Assembly (NCBI GenBank): GCA_951812665.1
Contig: CATOST010000035.1
Location: 62,001-126,000 of the forward strand
DNA length: 64,000 nucleotides
Reading direction: 5' to 3'
From: an uncultured Acidobacteriota bacterium
GTDB taxonomy: Bacteria; Acidobacteriota; UBA6911; RPQK01; JAJDTT01
The position numbers and the translations under genes were made by a program. Positions within the stretch are counted from its first letter, which is position 1, and every line of letters begins with the position of its first letter. Of the stretch, positions 1 to 10,414 are shown in pieces. The notes under the pieces are model-generated. The model had not been told where the DNA came from. It searched no databases and saw nothing but the letters and a program-made list of their open reading frames with translations.

Positions 1-877
1 CGATCTGAAGGCGCCAGGAGGCCAGCGGCGTCAGCAGGAGACTGTTCGGCGGCTCGATTCTCCGCCGGTAGTCCAAGCCGGGGCCGTCCGGCCAGAGCTT
101 TCCGTCCACCCTGGGCAGGAACTGCACCCGGTAGTTCCCGTCGGGCCAACCCTGGACCGGGACCGATAATCTCTGCAATCCTTGCAGGCGGCTGAGCCTG
201 ACGTTGCGGGTCCAGAGGGCTTTCCCCCGCGCGTCCAGCACGCTCAGTTCTCCCTCCATCCGCTCCGGACCGGCACCCGGGCGGACCTCCGCCAACAGGG
301 AAAGACGATCCTGGTGGAGCAGGACCTCCGGGTGCATCCGCAGAGAGATCAGATCGGCGGAACCCAACTTGGGATCGAATACGACTCGAACGGGTCCATC
401 TTCCACGAAACGCAGGGCCTTGACCGGAAGCCCGCCCTCACCCATCCCCAGCCGTTCGGTCGTGACCTCCCGGCTGAGTTGCTGGCGGAAGATCCAGGTC
501 TTCTCCAGGTCCCGGCCCGTCACCTGGAGCTCGAGCTCGTACCCGCGAAAGTAGACGGCGCCCGCTTCGTATTGGTAGCGGCCGGGAGCGGTCAGAGGGC
601 CCAGATCGAAGCTGATCCGATCTCGGAAGGGCCGAGTTTCGGTGATGACCCTGCCGGACGCCAGACGCCTGCTCACCCGCGCCTGGAACTCCCGGTCTCC
701 AGGTTCGAGAGCGGTGAAGCTCAAACCATGGTTGGCGCCCGGAACGAGCTGCAGCTCCCGGTCGGACGGGTCGCGGTCCACCCCATCGAAGGAAAGTTTC
801 ACCCCACCTGAAGCCCCGGCGAACGCCGGCAAGGTGAGCAGAAAGCACAGAATCGGAAAACGGCTCCAGGCCATCAT
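1..877 (-). CDS. Secreted protein of unknown function, C-terminus beyond the window
   Basis: The frame is open from an ATG at 877 (followed by a second ATG) to the window edge, giving about 292 residues with no stop. The N-terminus is a clear Sec signal peptide (MMAWSRFPILCFLLTLPAFA, then GASGG). The rest is rich in short beta-type stretches (for example VKLSFDGVD, GRYQYEAGAVYFRGYELELQ, LSLLAEVRPG), as in secreted multi-domain beta-sandwich proteins. No catalytic motif was recognised. It may be the N-terminal half of a longer exported protein. It is divergent from the lipoprotein gene at 1099, with 221 bp between them for promoters. Confidence 0.7.
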   Translation of the reverse strand, partial: MMAWSRFPILCFLLTLPAFAGASGGVKLSFDGVDRDPSDRELQLVPGANHGLSFTALEPGDREFQARVSRRLASGRVITETRPFRDRISFDLGPLTAPGRYQYEAGAVYFRGYELELQVTGRDLEKTWIFRQQLSREVTTERLGMGEGGLPVKALRFVEDGPVRVVFDPKLGSADLISLRMHPEVLLHQDRLSLLAEVRPGAGPERMEGELSVLDARGKALWTRNVRLSRLQGLQRLSVPVQGWPDGNYRVQFLPRVDGKLWPDGPGLDYRRRIEPPNSLLLTPLASWRLQI

Positions 878-1098
878 CGGTCAGACTCCCATGAAGATCC
901 GGGGATCGGCCACGGCGTTCGGGATCGCCCGAGGAGGTGTTCCGGTTGATCCTGACAGTCGGCGGGGACTTTTTCCACAGGCTGCCCACAACCTTTCCTC
1001 AGTTTTTTGGGGCCACCATGGATATTATGAGAGCCGCGAGGAAGGCGACCCGTCGGTATTGGACCGAAGCGTAACGGGGCGCCGGTGAGATCGGACTG

Positions 1099-2142
1099 GT
1101 GAGATATTCCAACGGCTTCAAACTGATCGGGACCTGTCTCTGGGGACTCGGTCTGATCCTGTTGGCCTCGATTTCCTGCAGCCGAACTTCTCAAACGGTT
1201 CCCCCCGACGAGTTCGGCTCCGTCTACCCGGTGACGCTGAGTCTGAAGGACGGCTCGCCGCTTCTCAAGATCGCATTCAGTTCCCGCGGCATCCAGAAGC
1301 TGACGACCGTCGAGGAGCCGGGACTGGACTGGATCTACCAGGGTGCCTATAGCGCCTGGGACTACACGGAGTGGCACTGGTGGAAGGGTCATCCCTTCGA
1401 CTTTCAGGCTCGCGGACATGAAAATCCGGCCTACTGGGACTCTTTTCGTCCCCGTTTCCAGGGAAACCCGCGGCTGGATGCAGGGAAGATCGGCGAGGGC
1501 TATCTGGGGATCGATTTCGGAACCGACGGCTTCGGGTTCCAGCAGGACTATCTCCTGCCCGGCGAGGCCGCTCCCGGTCGAGCCTATTGGGACATGTTTT
1601 TCACCGCCGTCAACGCGACCGGAAGACAGATCGAGGAGTATGGGCATTTCTTTGCCTCTTACACCTCGATCAACGGCTCGCGCTCCTTCTGGTTCTGGGA
1701 CTCCGGAGGAGAGTTGGCGCTCTGGTCGGATCGAGGGGTCGGCCACCTGGACGGTTATGTGAGCAGTCCTGAAAGCTACTTTCGCAGAGACGGCAGAATT
1801 CCCCATTGCCCGCGCGGAAACGGCCGCCTGATGGGCACCTGGCGCCATCCGGTGCTCGTTTCCCACGCCTCACCCGCCGGCTGGCGCTCGGTGATCCTTC
1901 TGGACCCGGAGACGACGGCCGCCGTCACCTGCGGCATGGAAGGGACCGCCATGGACTTCATCTTCTACCCCGGCCACATGGAGCGTGTCTTTCCGTCCGA
2001 AGGCAGATTCCGTTCCCACGTGCGGCACCTCATGGTCAAGAATCCTGCGCTCCCGACCCGGGAGCAACTGGACGAGTGGTGGATGGAGTTCAAGCAGGCG
2101 AGGCCCGGACTCGAACGGCGGCTGATAGAACTTCGAGAGTGA
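1099..2142 (+). CDS. Lipoprotein of unknown function
   Basis: This 347-residue protein starts with GTG. The N-terminus is a hydrophobic segment ending in a lipobox-like ISC at residue 27, so it is probably a lipid-anchored envelope protein. The body is rich in aromatic residues (WDYTEWHWWKGHPF, RSFWFWDSGGELALW), as in carbohydrate-facing beta proteins, but no known domain was recognised. The lipoprotein at 5247 has a similar overall character, although I cannot show homology by eye. It is convergent with the ceramidase-like gene (26 bp between stops). Confidence 0.7.
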   Translation: MRYSNGFKLIGTCLWGLGLILLASISCSRTSQTVPPDEFGSVYPVTLSLKDGSPLLKIAFSSRGIQKLTTVEEPGLDWIYQGAYSAWDYTEWHWWKGHPFDFQARGHENPAYWDSFRPRFQGNPRLDAGKIGEGYLGIDFGTDGFGFQQDYLLPGEAAPGRAYWDMFFTAVNATGRQIEEYGHFFASYTSINGSRSFWFWDSGGELALWSDRGVGHLDGYVSSPESYFRRDGRIPHCPRGNGRLMGTWRHPVLVSHASPAGWRSVILLDPETTAAVTCGMEGTAMDFIFYPGHMERVFPSEGRFRSHVRHLMVKNPALPTREQLDEWWMEFKQARPGLERRLIELRE

Positions 2143-2168
2143 CGGGACCGGCGGCGGCTCCCGGCGCC

Positions 2169-3629
2169 TCAGTTTCCGGCCACGTCGTGCAGCAGCCGGA
2201 TCAGGATTCTGCGGACCTCGGCTTCGGCCTCTACGGCCAGATAGCTGGACCTCGCCCGCCAAGTCTCATAGCCGCCCAACTCGTGTTGCCGGGCGGTGGG
2301 CAGGTAACCATTGTAACCGTTGGCCAACTCGATCACGAAGGTCGGCCGCAGGGGACTCTCCTTCTTGATGGCCAGACCGGTCTCGACGAAGGTCTCGCAG
2401 GGAGTGCTGACGATTCCCAGATCGCCGATGCGGATCGCCTGCAGCCGGACCGGAACCCGTGCCGGATATTCGGTCAGCAGCACCGTCTCGCGGGCGTAGA
2501 TGGCTCGGCGTTCCCGGTAAGGTCCGGGACCGGAGGCCTCCAGGATCTTCCGCGCCCGCTTCAGGTCGGCGCGGCTCGGCAGTCGAACCCCCAGCTCGAT
2601 CTCCGACTGGCTGGAAGCTAGCGGCACCCAGTCGTGATACTCGACTCGCCTGTAGGCCTGGACCGCCGAATCGGCCACGTCGGCGGCCACCCGCCGGATC
2701 TGCTCGAAGGGCTGGCGGCGGACGCCCGGCTCGAAGAAGTTGACGTTGTTGATGTCGGCGCTGGTTCCGTTGGACATGACCCCCACGAACGGCGGCTCGA
2801 CCTCCCCGGCTCCCACGCGCTGCGCGACCTGCCTGGCGAATTCGCCGAAATAGTCCGCCGAGAGGCCGCCGGGCGCGACGCCGCCCACGTAGTGGAGCGA
2901 GTAGTTGGCCAGCAGGGCCAGCGGACGCCCGTCCCGGGCCTGAACCGAAAGGACCGGAACCTCAGGGTCGATGGGGCCGGCCGGCGCCAGCAACTTGCTG
3001 CTGCCTCGGGGCGGATTCATCCTCACCCGATCGGTCCCGGCGTCGAACGGATCCGTGTACTCGAAACCGGGACGCATGAACCAGCGCCGGTTGAAGACCT
3101 GGCGGGCGTTGTTGCCGACGGCCCAGCCGACTCTGGCCGGTTCGAGCCGCGATGCGGCCTCGATGACGGCCTGGGCCATCCGATCCTTCAGATACTCCCG
3201 GTAGGCTGCTTCAGGCTCGCTCTGGAAGACTCCGCCCACGGTGACGGCGGTGTGGGTGTGGGTGGCCGACATCAACATGTTCCCGGCCGGGATCCCGGTC
3301 GAGCGCGACGCCTTCTTGCGGGCGTCGTCGATGATGTCCCTCGGAATCATGCAGCTGTCGCTGACCACGATGGCGATCCGGACCGAGCCGTTGTCCAGGA
3401 CCAGCCCACGCGCGTTGAGAGGATCGTGCGCCTTCCCGACCGAGCGGTCGCTCATGCCCCCGTTGGAGGAGACGGGAAAGGTTCGGGGAGTGATGTCCAC
3501 CACCGAAGCGCCCGCGCGCAGAACCTTCCGCTGGCCTTGGGCAGAAAATCCTGGAACCGTGCCTGCCGGGACCAACGCCAGTAGTACCATCATCAGGCGC
3601 CAACGTCGCAGTGTGGATTTCAACGGCAT
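2169..3629 (-). CDS. Secreted neutral/alkaline ceramidase-like hydrolase
   Basis: The exported protein resembles the neutral/alkaline non-lysosomal ceramidase family, zinc amidases that cleave the N-acyl bond of ceramides. Visible features are a signal peptide, AGASVVDITPR at the mature start, a zinc-type SATHTHT at about residues 121-127, LANYSLHYVGG, and the NGTSADINNVNF segment matching the family's NGT-x-D-x-N region. ATG 3629 is preferred because AGGA lies about 11 bases upstream. A TTG at 3659 in the same frame overlaps the TGA of the upstream sulfatase gene by 3 bases and would add 10 residues. In either case the gene is co-transcribed with the sulfatase. Many acidobacterial and planctomycetal relatives have unproven substrates. 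Confidence 0.82.
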   Translation of the reverse strand: MPLKSTLRRWRLMMVLLALVPAGTVPGFSAQGQRKVLRAGASVVDITPRTFPVSSNGGMSDRSVGKAHDPLNARGLVLDNGSVRIAIVVSDSCMIPRDIIDDARKKASRSTGIPAGNMLMSATHTHTAVTVGGVFQSEPEAAYREYLKDRMAQAVIEAASRLEPARVGWAVGNNARQVFNRRWFMRPGFEYTDPFDAGTDRVRMNPPRGSSKLLAPAGPIDPEVPVLSVQARDGRPLALLANYSLHYVGGVAPGGLSADYFGEFARQVAQRVGAGEVEPPFVGVMSNGTSADINNVNFFEPGVRRQPFEQIRRVAADVADSAVQAYRRVEYHDWVPLASSQSEIELGVRLPSRADLKRARKILEASGPGPYRERRAIYARETVLLTEYPARVPVRLQAIRIGDLGIVSTPCETFVETGLAIKKESPLRPTFVIELANGYNGYLPTARQHELGGYETWRARSSYLAVEAEAEVRRILIRLLHDVAGN

Positions 3630-3655
3630 CGCGGTTCGATCCTGGAAGAGAGAGT

Positions 3656-5149
<1,494 letters not shown>

Positions 5150-5246
5150 GAAATACCAATATCAGATTGTCCAGAGAAGAGCGCCGCCTTCCCCGCTTGG
5201 AGTGGCCGCGTCCGACAGGTAATCTGTGCTGAACCGGGGGCGTGGA

Positions 5247-6341
5247 ATGAAGAGCACGATGTCCGGAAAGGGGTTCGGCAGACGACGTGACCCGCGCCGT
5301 CTGGGTGCGGTCCTGCTGGCGGTGGGGTGGCTGGCCGGTTGTGCCCGGACTCCGGAGCCGAAGTCAACGGCCAGCGGCTTCAGCGTCACGCAGACCAAGG
5401 AAGAGATCGTTATCTCGGGGCCGGTCCTGGAGGCCAGGATCCGGAAGCAAGGCTACGTCAGCGGCGTCGCCGGAGGATCGTTCCTGGACCGAAAGACCGG
5501 CTTTCGCGACGCCGGTCATGGTCTCCACATCGCCGACTTCCTGCTGGAGCCGGGCAACGCCGATTCCTATGAAGATCAACTCCCCGAGGAGTTGCACTAC
5601 CTGGATGATCCGCTCATCCACGGAATGCGCCCCAAGCGGATCGTCGAAGGCCCCCAGATCTGCACCCGGGCGCGGCGCCTCTCGTCCCGGCTGGTGGAGG
5701 GCCCGGACTTCGTGGCGGTGACCATGGACTTCACCTACACGCTGGCGGCGCCCGGAAAGCGGCCCGGATCGAAGTGGACCCAGACCATGGTGTTCCCGGC
5801 GGGCGAGCGCTACTTCGTGTCCAGCGACCGGATCGATTCGGCCAACAACAGCAACTCCCTGTTTCTCCGCATCGACCTGCCCGGCCACATCAAGCACCGG
5901 GAGGGAAATGTCTTCAGCGAGGTCTACCTCAGCTATTTCGGCATCATCCCGGCGGAGGCGTTCCTCACCGATTTCGGCCCCGACGGGCGCTTCAACTACC
6001 GGGCGGACCGGAATGAACTCCCTTCGAGGTTCATCCGGGCCTACCGGTTGAGGGACCCGGAAACGGGCCGGGAGGGACCGTGGCTCGCCGGCATGACCCT
6101 CGATCCGGACGCCGTATACGAAGCCTGGTGCCACCAGCGGGGCTACGTCTGCATGATCCAGGAGCTGGGCGGAAAGCCGATCCGGGCCGGAGAGTCCTTC
6201 GGCGCCGCCTACGTCGTCGGTTATTTCGACTCCGTCGAGGAGATGAACCGGGTCTACGACCGCTACGCGGGGCACCGCGGTCTCCGGGTGAACCGGAACC
6301 GGTGGCGGCTGACGGAACGGGTTCCAGGGAGGGAACGGTAG
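5247..6341 (+). CDS. Lipoprotein of unknown function
   Basis: ATG 5247 is chosen because a G-rich Shine-Dalgarno-like stretch precedes it; a GTG at 5226 in the same frame would add seven residues. The basic N-terminus, hydrophobic segment and LAGC lipobox (Cys32) indicate a lipoprotein. The 364-residue protein has regular beta-strand-like stretches and no recognised catalytic motif. It is divergent from the sulfatase operon and lies 101 bp before the tandem hydrolase gene on the same strand, with a dispersed repeat in the gap. It may belong to the same secreted degradation programme. Confidence 0.7.
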   Translation: MKSTMSGKGFGRRRDPRRLGAVLLAVGWLAGCARTPEPKSTASGFSVTQTKEEIVISGPVLEARIRKQGYVSGVAGGSFLDRKTGFRDAGHGLHIADFLLEPGNADSYEDQLPEELHYLDDPLIHGMRPKRIVEGPQICTRARRLSSRLVEGPDFVAVTMDFTYTLAAPGKRPGSKWTQTMVFPAGERYFVSSDRIDSANNSNSLFLRIDLPGHIKHREGNVFSEVYLSYFGIIPAEAFLTDFGPDGRFNYRADRNELPSRFIRAYRLRDPETGREGPWLAGMTLDPDAVYEAWCHQRGYVCMIQELGGKPIRAGESFGAAYVVGYFDSVEEMNRVYDRYAGHRGLRVNRNRWRLTERVPGRER

Positions 6342-6390
6342 GGGCGCCCCTTGTGGGTGCCCTCTTCGCCCCTTGCGGGTGCCCTCTTGG
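6338..6390. repeat. Dispersed palindromic repeat, copy 1 (double)
   Basis: Begins GTAGGGGCGCCCCTTGTGG and continues with GTGCCCTCTTC, followed by a second partial unit CGCCCCTTGCGGGTGCCCTC. The same unit, direct or reverse complemented, recurs near 15076, 15163, 39570 and 47032, always between genes or at a gene end. Confidence 0.75.
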
Positions 6391-6442
6391 TTCCAAACCG
6401 GAGCAAGACGCGACCGATTGAAGGTCCGGGAGGTGGAGAGTG

Positions 6443-8770
6443 ATGAGAGGCGTTTCCGCGGTCCTGGCCGCCGTATTCCTGTCCGTCAGCCTCACCGCGG
6501 GTCCTGGGAGCCGTCTGGCCGGAACCCGTCCCCTGCGGATGAAAGGGGACCTGTCTCTTCAGCTGGTGGAGGCGATCGACCGATTCCTGCTGCGTCAGAT
6601 CGCCGAGTCGCCGAAATCAAGAGGAAGATTCTGGAGCTGGGACTACTCCTCCCCGCGGGCGTACCTGGAATCGATCGAATCGAACCGCGATCGATTTCAG
6701 CGCCGCATCGGTGCGGTGGACGACAGACTTCCGGCGGGGGAGCTGGAGCTGGTGGCCACCTTCACCAGTCCGTCCCTGGTTGCCGAGAACGGGCGGCTCC
6801 GTGTGTTCGCCGTCCGCTGGCCGGTCTTGGAGGGCGTGGACGCGGAAGGGTTGCTGCTGGAACCTGCCGGGAAAGCCAGGGCCCAGGTCGTGGTCATCCC
6901 CGACGCAGACTGGACACCCGAGATGTTGGCAGGCCTGCACCCGCAGACCCCGCCCCGGCTTCAGGCCGCCCGGATCCTGGCGGAGGCGGGGTGCCGGGTT
7001 CTGGTGCCGGCGCTGATCGACCGCAAGAACACCTGGTCGGGAAACCGCAGGGTCCGAATGAGCAACCAGACGCATCGGGAGTTCATCTACCGGCAAGCCT
7101 ACTTCATGGGGCGTCATCTGATCGGCTACGAGGTGCAGAAGGTCCTGGCGGCGCTCGACTACTTTTCCCGCAACCGGTCCGGCCCCGCCGGCCCGGACAC
7201 GCCCCTCGGCATCGCGGGACACGGGGAGGGCGGACTGGTCGCCCTCTACAGCGCCGCACTGGACTCGCGGCTGCGGGCCACGCTGGTGAGCGGCTACTTC
7301 CAACCGCGGGAGCGCGTCTGGCAGGAGCCCGTTTACCGCAACGTCTGGGGCCTCCTGGAGGAATTCGGGGACGCCGAGATCGCGAGTCTGATCGCGCCCC
7401 GCGCACTGCTGGTGGAGGCCTGCCGGGGTCCGGAGGTTCCCGGCCCTCCGCCGCCTCGAGACGGGCGCATGGACGCGGCCTCAGGCCGGCTGGAGACTCC
7501 GCGCCTGGACCGCGTCCGGTCCGAGTTCCGGAGGGCCCGCCGACACTTCGAACGATTGCGGATTCCCGACCGGATCCAGCTGGTCGTCAGCGGCTCCGGA
7601 AAGGGCCCCCCGTTCTCCGCCCCGGCGTTGGAAGCGCTGCTGTCGGCTCTGGATGACGGACTCGCCCCTCCCGGTCAAATCAGGCGGGAAGAGCCGCTGC
7701 GGGATCGGCGTGCCAGGTTCGATCCCGCGACGCGGATGCAGCGTCAGTATCGGCAGTTGGTGGAACATTGCCAGAAGCTGATGAGGCTCAGTTCCTTGGG
7801 GCGGGAACGATTCTGGTCGCAGGCGGACCCCTCATCCCCGGACCGGTGGGTCCGGACGACCCGCGCCTATCGGGATCATCTGTGGCGCGAGATCATCGGG
7901 TGGCTTCCGCCGGCCAGCGTCGAGCCCAAGCCCAGGACGCGCCAGATCTACGAGACGGACCGCTGGAAGGGTTACGAGGTGGTGCTCGACACTTGGCCCA
8001 AGGTCTTCAGCTATGGCGTGATCCTGGTACCCAAGGATCTGAAACCGGGAGAACGGCGCCCGGTCGTGGTCGCCCAGCATGGCCGGGCCGGCAGACCCCA
8101 GGACCTCTGCGACCCTGAGCAAGACCAAGGCCCCTACCATGCCTTCGGCGCCCAATTGGCCGACCGCGGCTTCGTCGTCTACGCCCCTCAGAACCTCTAC
8201 ATCGGCGAGGAGAAGTACCGCGCGTTGCAGCGAAAGGCGAACCCGCTCAAGCTGACCTTCTTCGCTCCCATGGTGCGCCAGCACCAGCAGGTCTTGGAGT
8301 GGCTGGCGACGCTTCCCTTCGTCGACGCCGGCCGGATCGGCTTCTACGGGCTCTCCTACGGCGGCAAATCGGCCATGTTGATCCCGGCGGTGCTGGAACA
8401 ATATGCGCTTTCGATCTGTTCCGGCGACTTCAATGAGGAGGTCCGGAAGCATGTGAGCATCGACGTTCCCTACAGCTTCATGTTGACCAAGGAGCATGAG
8501 CACAGCGAGTTCGACTTCGGCGAGAAGTTCAATTACGCCGAGATCGCCGGCCTGATCGCACCCCGGCCCTTCATGGTCGAGCGGGGACACCGCGACGGCG
8601 TCGGGGAGGACGAGTGGGTGGCTTTCGAATACGCGAAAGTGCGCCGCCGCTACGTGAATCTGGGAATCGGCGACCGGACGCGAATCGAGTTCTTCGACGG
8701 AGCCCATGAGATCCACGGCAAGGGCACCTTCGAGTTCCTCCACCAGCAGCTGCGCTGGCCGGCGCGTTGA
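6443..8770 (+). CDS. Secreted tandem alpha/beta-hydrolase (acetyl-xylan esterase / dienelactone hydrolase-like)
   Basis: This protein of about 775 residues has a signal peptide and two successive alpha/beta-hydrolase domains. The C-terminal domain has a normal nucleophile elbow, GLSYGG at about residues 635-640, and a late DGAHEIHG segment likely to hold the catalytic His. The N-terminal domain has GHGEGG at the equivalent place (about residue 258), with Gly where the nucleophile Ser should be, so this half is probably not catalytic. The first 50 residues after the signal look helical. ATG 6443 has GGAGG upstream; a GTG three bases earlier is also in frame. Homologues in glycan-degrading bacteria deacylate polysaccharides, but the substrate here is unknown. 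Confidence 0.78.
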   Translation: MRGVSAVLAAVFLSVSLTAGPGSRLAGTRPLRMKGDLSLQLVEAIDRFLLRQIAESPKSRGRFWSWDYSSPRAYLESIESNRDRFQRRIGAVDDRLPAGELELVATFTSPSLVAENGRLRVFAVRWPVLEGVDAEGLLLEPAGKARAQVVVIPDADWTPEMLAGLHPQTPPRLQAARILAEAGCRVLVPALIDRKNTWSGNRRVRMSNQTHREFIYRQAYFMGRHLIGYEVQKVLAALDYFSRNRSGPAGPDTPLGIAGHGEGGLVALYSAALDSRLRATLVSGYFQPRERVWQEPVYRNVWGLLEEFGDAEIASLIAPRALLVEACRGPEVPGPPPPRDGRMDAASGRLETPRLDRVRSEFRRARRHFERLRIPDRIQLVVSGSGKGPPFSAPALEALLSALDDGLAPPGQIRREEPLRDRRARFDPATRMQRQYRQLVEHCQKLMRLSSLGRERFWSQADPSSPDRWVRTTRAYRDHLWREIIGWLPPASVEPKPRTRQIYETDRWKGYEVVLDTWPKVFSYGVILVPKDLKPGERRPVVVAQHGRAGRPQDLCDPEQDQGPYHAFGAQLADRGFVVYAPQNLYIGEEKYRALQRKANPLKLTFFAPMVRQHQQVLEWLATLPFVDAGRIGFYGLSYGGKSAMLIPAVLEQYALSICSGDFNEEVRKHVSIDVPYSFMLTKEHEHSEFDFGEKFNYAEIAGLIAPRPFMVERGHRDGVGEDEWVAFEYAKVRRRYVNLGIGDRTRIEFFDGAHEIHGKGTFEFLHQQLRWPAR

Positions 8771-8811
8771 TTCCTGGTAACCGCTTCCCTCCTTTGCAAT
8801 TTGCCGACATA

Positions 8812-9306
8812 ATGCTTTCAAGCTCCATGTTCCCGCGACATTCCCTGACCTCGCTTGTCATCCTCGGCTGCTTGCTGATTCCGGCCGCCTGCCAAGCGCC
8901 TCCCCGGACACCGGAGTCCCACGCCGTTGAGCAGGAAACTTCGAACCGGAATGGACGGCTGTTCCGGGCCTTCCATCACATCGGGCTTCCGACCGAAGAT
9001 CTCCAGGCGGATGAGACCTACGTCGAAGAGACCAAGGTCTGGGTGACCGATCCGGCCGATCATCCCTACCGTGTCGAGTTTCTCCGCTACGAGGAGGACT
9101 CTCCCGTCACCGGCCCCTTGCGCGAAAAGGCTCACGTCGCCTATCGGGTGGAAGACCTCGGGACGGCGCTCGAGGGCAAGGAGCTGCTGCTGGAGCCCTT
9201 CACGCCCATGCCCGGCCTCAGCGTCGCCTTCTTCGAAGAGGACGGCGTCGTGATCGAGTACATGCAGTTCGAAGGGGATGCCACCGAGTTCGACGAGCTG
9301 AATTGA
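8812..9306 (+). CDS. VOC-superfamily (glyoxalase/dioxygenase-fold) lipoprotein
   Basis: This short exported protein has a hydrophobic leader ending in PAAC (probable lipobox), followed by a vicinal-oxygen-chelate-like domain: FRAFHHIGLPTED at the start, HVAYRVEDL in the middle, and VAFFEEDGVVIEYMQF at the end. His and Glu residues at the expected strand ends could bind a metal. The reading frame extends upstream to 8767, overlapping the hydrolase stop, but ATG 8812 or 8827 places the signal peptide sensibly; neither has a strong ribosome binding site. The ligand is unknown. It is convergent with the oxidoreductase at 9327. Confidence 0.65.
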   Translation: MLSSSMFPRHSLTSLVILGCLLIPAACQAPPRTPESHAVEQETSNRNGRLFRAFHHIGLPTEDLQADETYVEETKVWVTDPADHPYRVEFLRYEEDSPVTGPLREKAHVAYRVEDLGTALEGKELLLEPFTPMPGLSVAFFEEDGVVIEYMQFEGDATEFDELN

Positions 9307-9326
9307 GGACGGGCCGAATCGCCGAA

Positions 9327-10262
9327 TCAGGAGAACAGGCTATCCAGCGTGACCTCCTCCTGTCCGGCAAGTGAGCGTTTGCCCGCCTCCAGCGCCGCGA
9401 TGACCTCGACCTCTTCCTCGATGGGGACCGATTCCTCACCCGTCCGGACGTAGTCCAGGACCGCGTTCAGCAGGTGCCAGTAGAGGTCGCTCAGATCGGG
9501 CTTGACCGTGCGCCAACCCTGCTTGCCGTAGAGGCTGATCTGATAGCCGGAACGAATCCAATCCCGTTCCCCCACCAGCAACACGACGTCACGGTGATCG
9601 GCGAATCGGATCCGGACCACGTTGAGGCCGGGCTGGCCCACGTTGACGGCCGAAACGGCGCCGCCTCCGAGCACGGCATAGACCATGGAGAGGGCGTGGA
9701 TGCCGTAGTAGATCAGCTCGTTGGCGCAGACGGCCTGGGCCAGATAGACGGGGCCCAATTCGGGCAACTGCGCCCTCAGCCGCAGGATGTCCGGAACGAA
9801 CCTCAGAGAACTGGCCGACATGAACGGGGTCCCGGTCTCGCGGGCCAGGTCCGCCACCGCCTTGGCTCCGCGGGCGGTCATGGCCAGCGGCTTGTCGCAA
9901 AACGTGGCGACCCCGGCTTTCAAGGGATGGATCGCGTACTTGGAGTGCTCGCCCGATCCGTCGTCGACCAGGATCGCCAAATCGACGCCTTCGGCGCATT
10001 CTTCCGGCGTCCGGCAGACGGAGGGAATGTTGCAGGCGGCGGCCAAGCGTCGTGCCCACACCGGTTCCCGGTCCCACACCTTGACGACCCGGGCGCCCTC
10101 GATCCGTTTTCGGGCCCGGACGAAGGTCCAGTCATATTTTCGCACTTCCGATTCATCGAACCCGTTGAAGGTGGATGCGAAGGCGGTCCCGTGATGGGAA
10201 CCGGGACGCCGGGGTTCCTTCCGGTAGCGATAGGTGGCCGCCGAGATGAGACCGATGCGCAC
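9327..10262 (-). CDS. Gfo/Idh/MocA-family oxidoreductase
   Basis: A 311-residue NAD(P)-dependent sugar dehydrogenase-like protein. The N-terminal Rossmann strand is unusual (MRIGLISAATYRY rather than GxGxxG), followed by the family's lysine motif CDKPLAM and a C-terminal alpha/beta domain with HALSMVYAVLG, where the catalytic His is expected. It starts at GTG 10262 with GGGAG seven bases upstream. It has no signal peptide and is probably cytoplasmic. It is divergent from a second family member at 10415 across a 152-bp shared promoter region. The substrate is likely a sugar, inositol or related hydroxy compound and cannot be narrowed. Confidence 0.8.
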   Translation of the reverse strand: MRIGLISAATYRYRKEPRRPGSHHGTAFASTFNGFDESEVRKYDWTFVRARKRIEGARVVKVWDREPVWARRLAAACNIPSVCRTPEECAEGVDLAILVDDGSGEHSKYAIHPLKAGVATFCDKPLAMTARGAKAVADLARETGTPFMSASSLRFVPDILRLRAQLPELGPVYLAQAVCANELIYYGIHALSMVYAVLGGGAVSAVNVGQPGLNVVRIRFADHRDVVLLVGERDWIRSGYQISLYGKQGWRTVKPDLSDLYWHLLNAVLDYVRTGEESVPIEEEVEVIAALEAGKRSLAGQEEVTLDSLFS

Positions 10263-10414
10263 GTTTCGCTCCCTTCGCGCCGAGGGGCCGGCTTGACGCG
10301 CCGTGACGCGCCAACTTATTCTGCCACAACACTATAGACAGGGAGATCCGAAGATTCTCCCCATCTACGTCCCGCGCCAGGCGGTACCCGGCCCAACCTC
10401 CCGGGAGCAGAACC

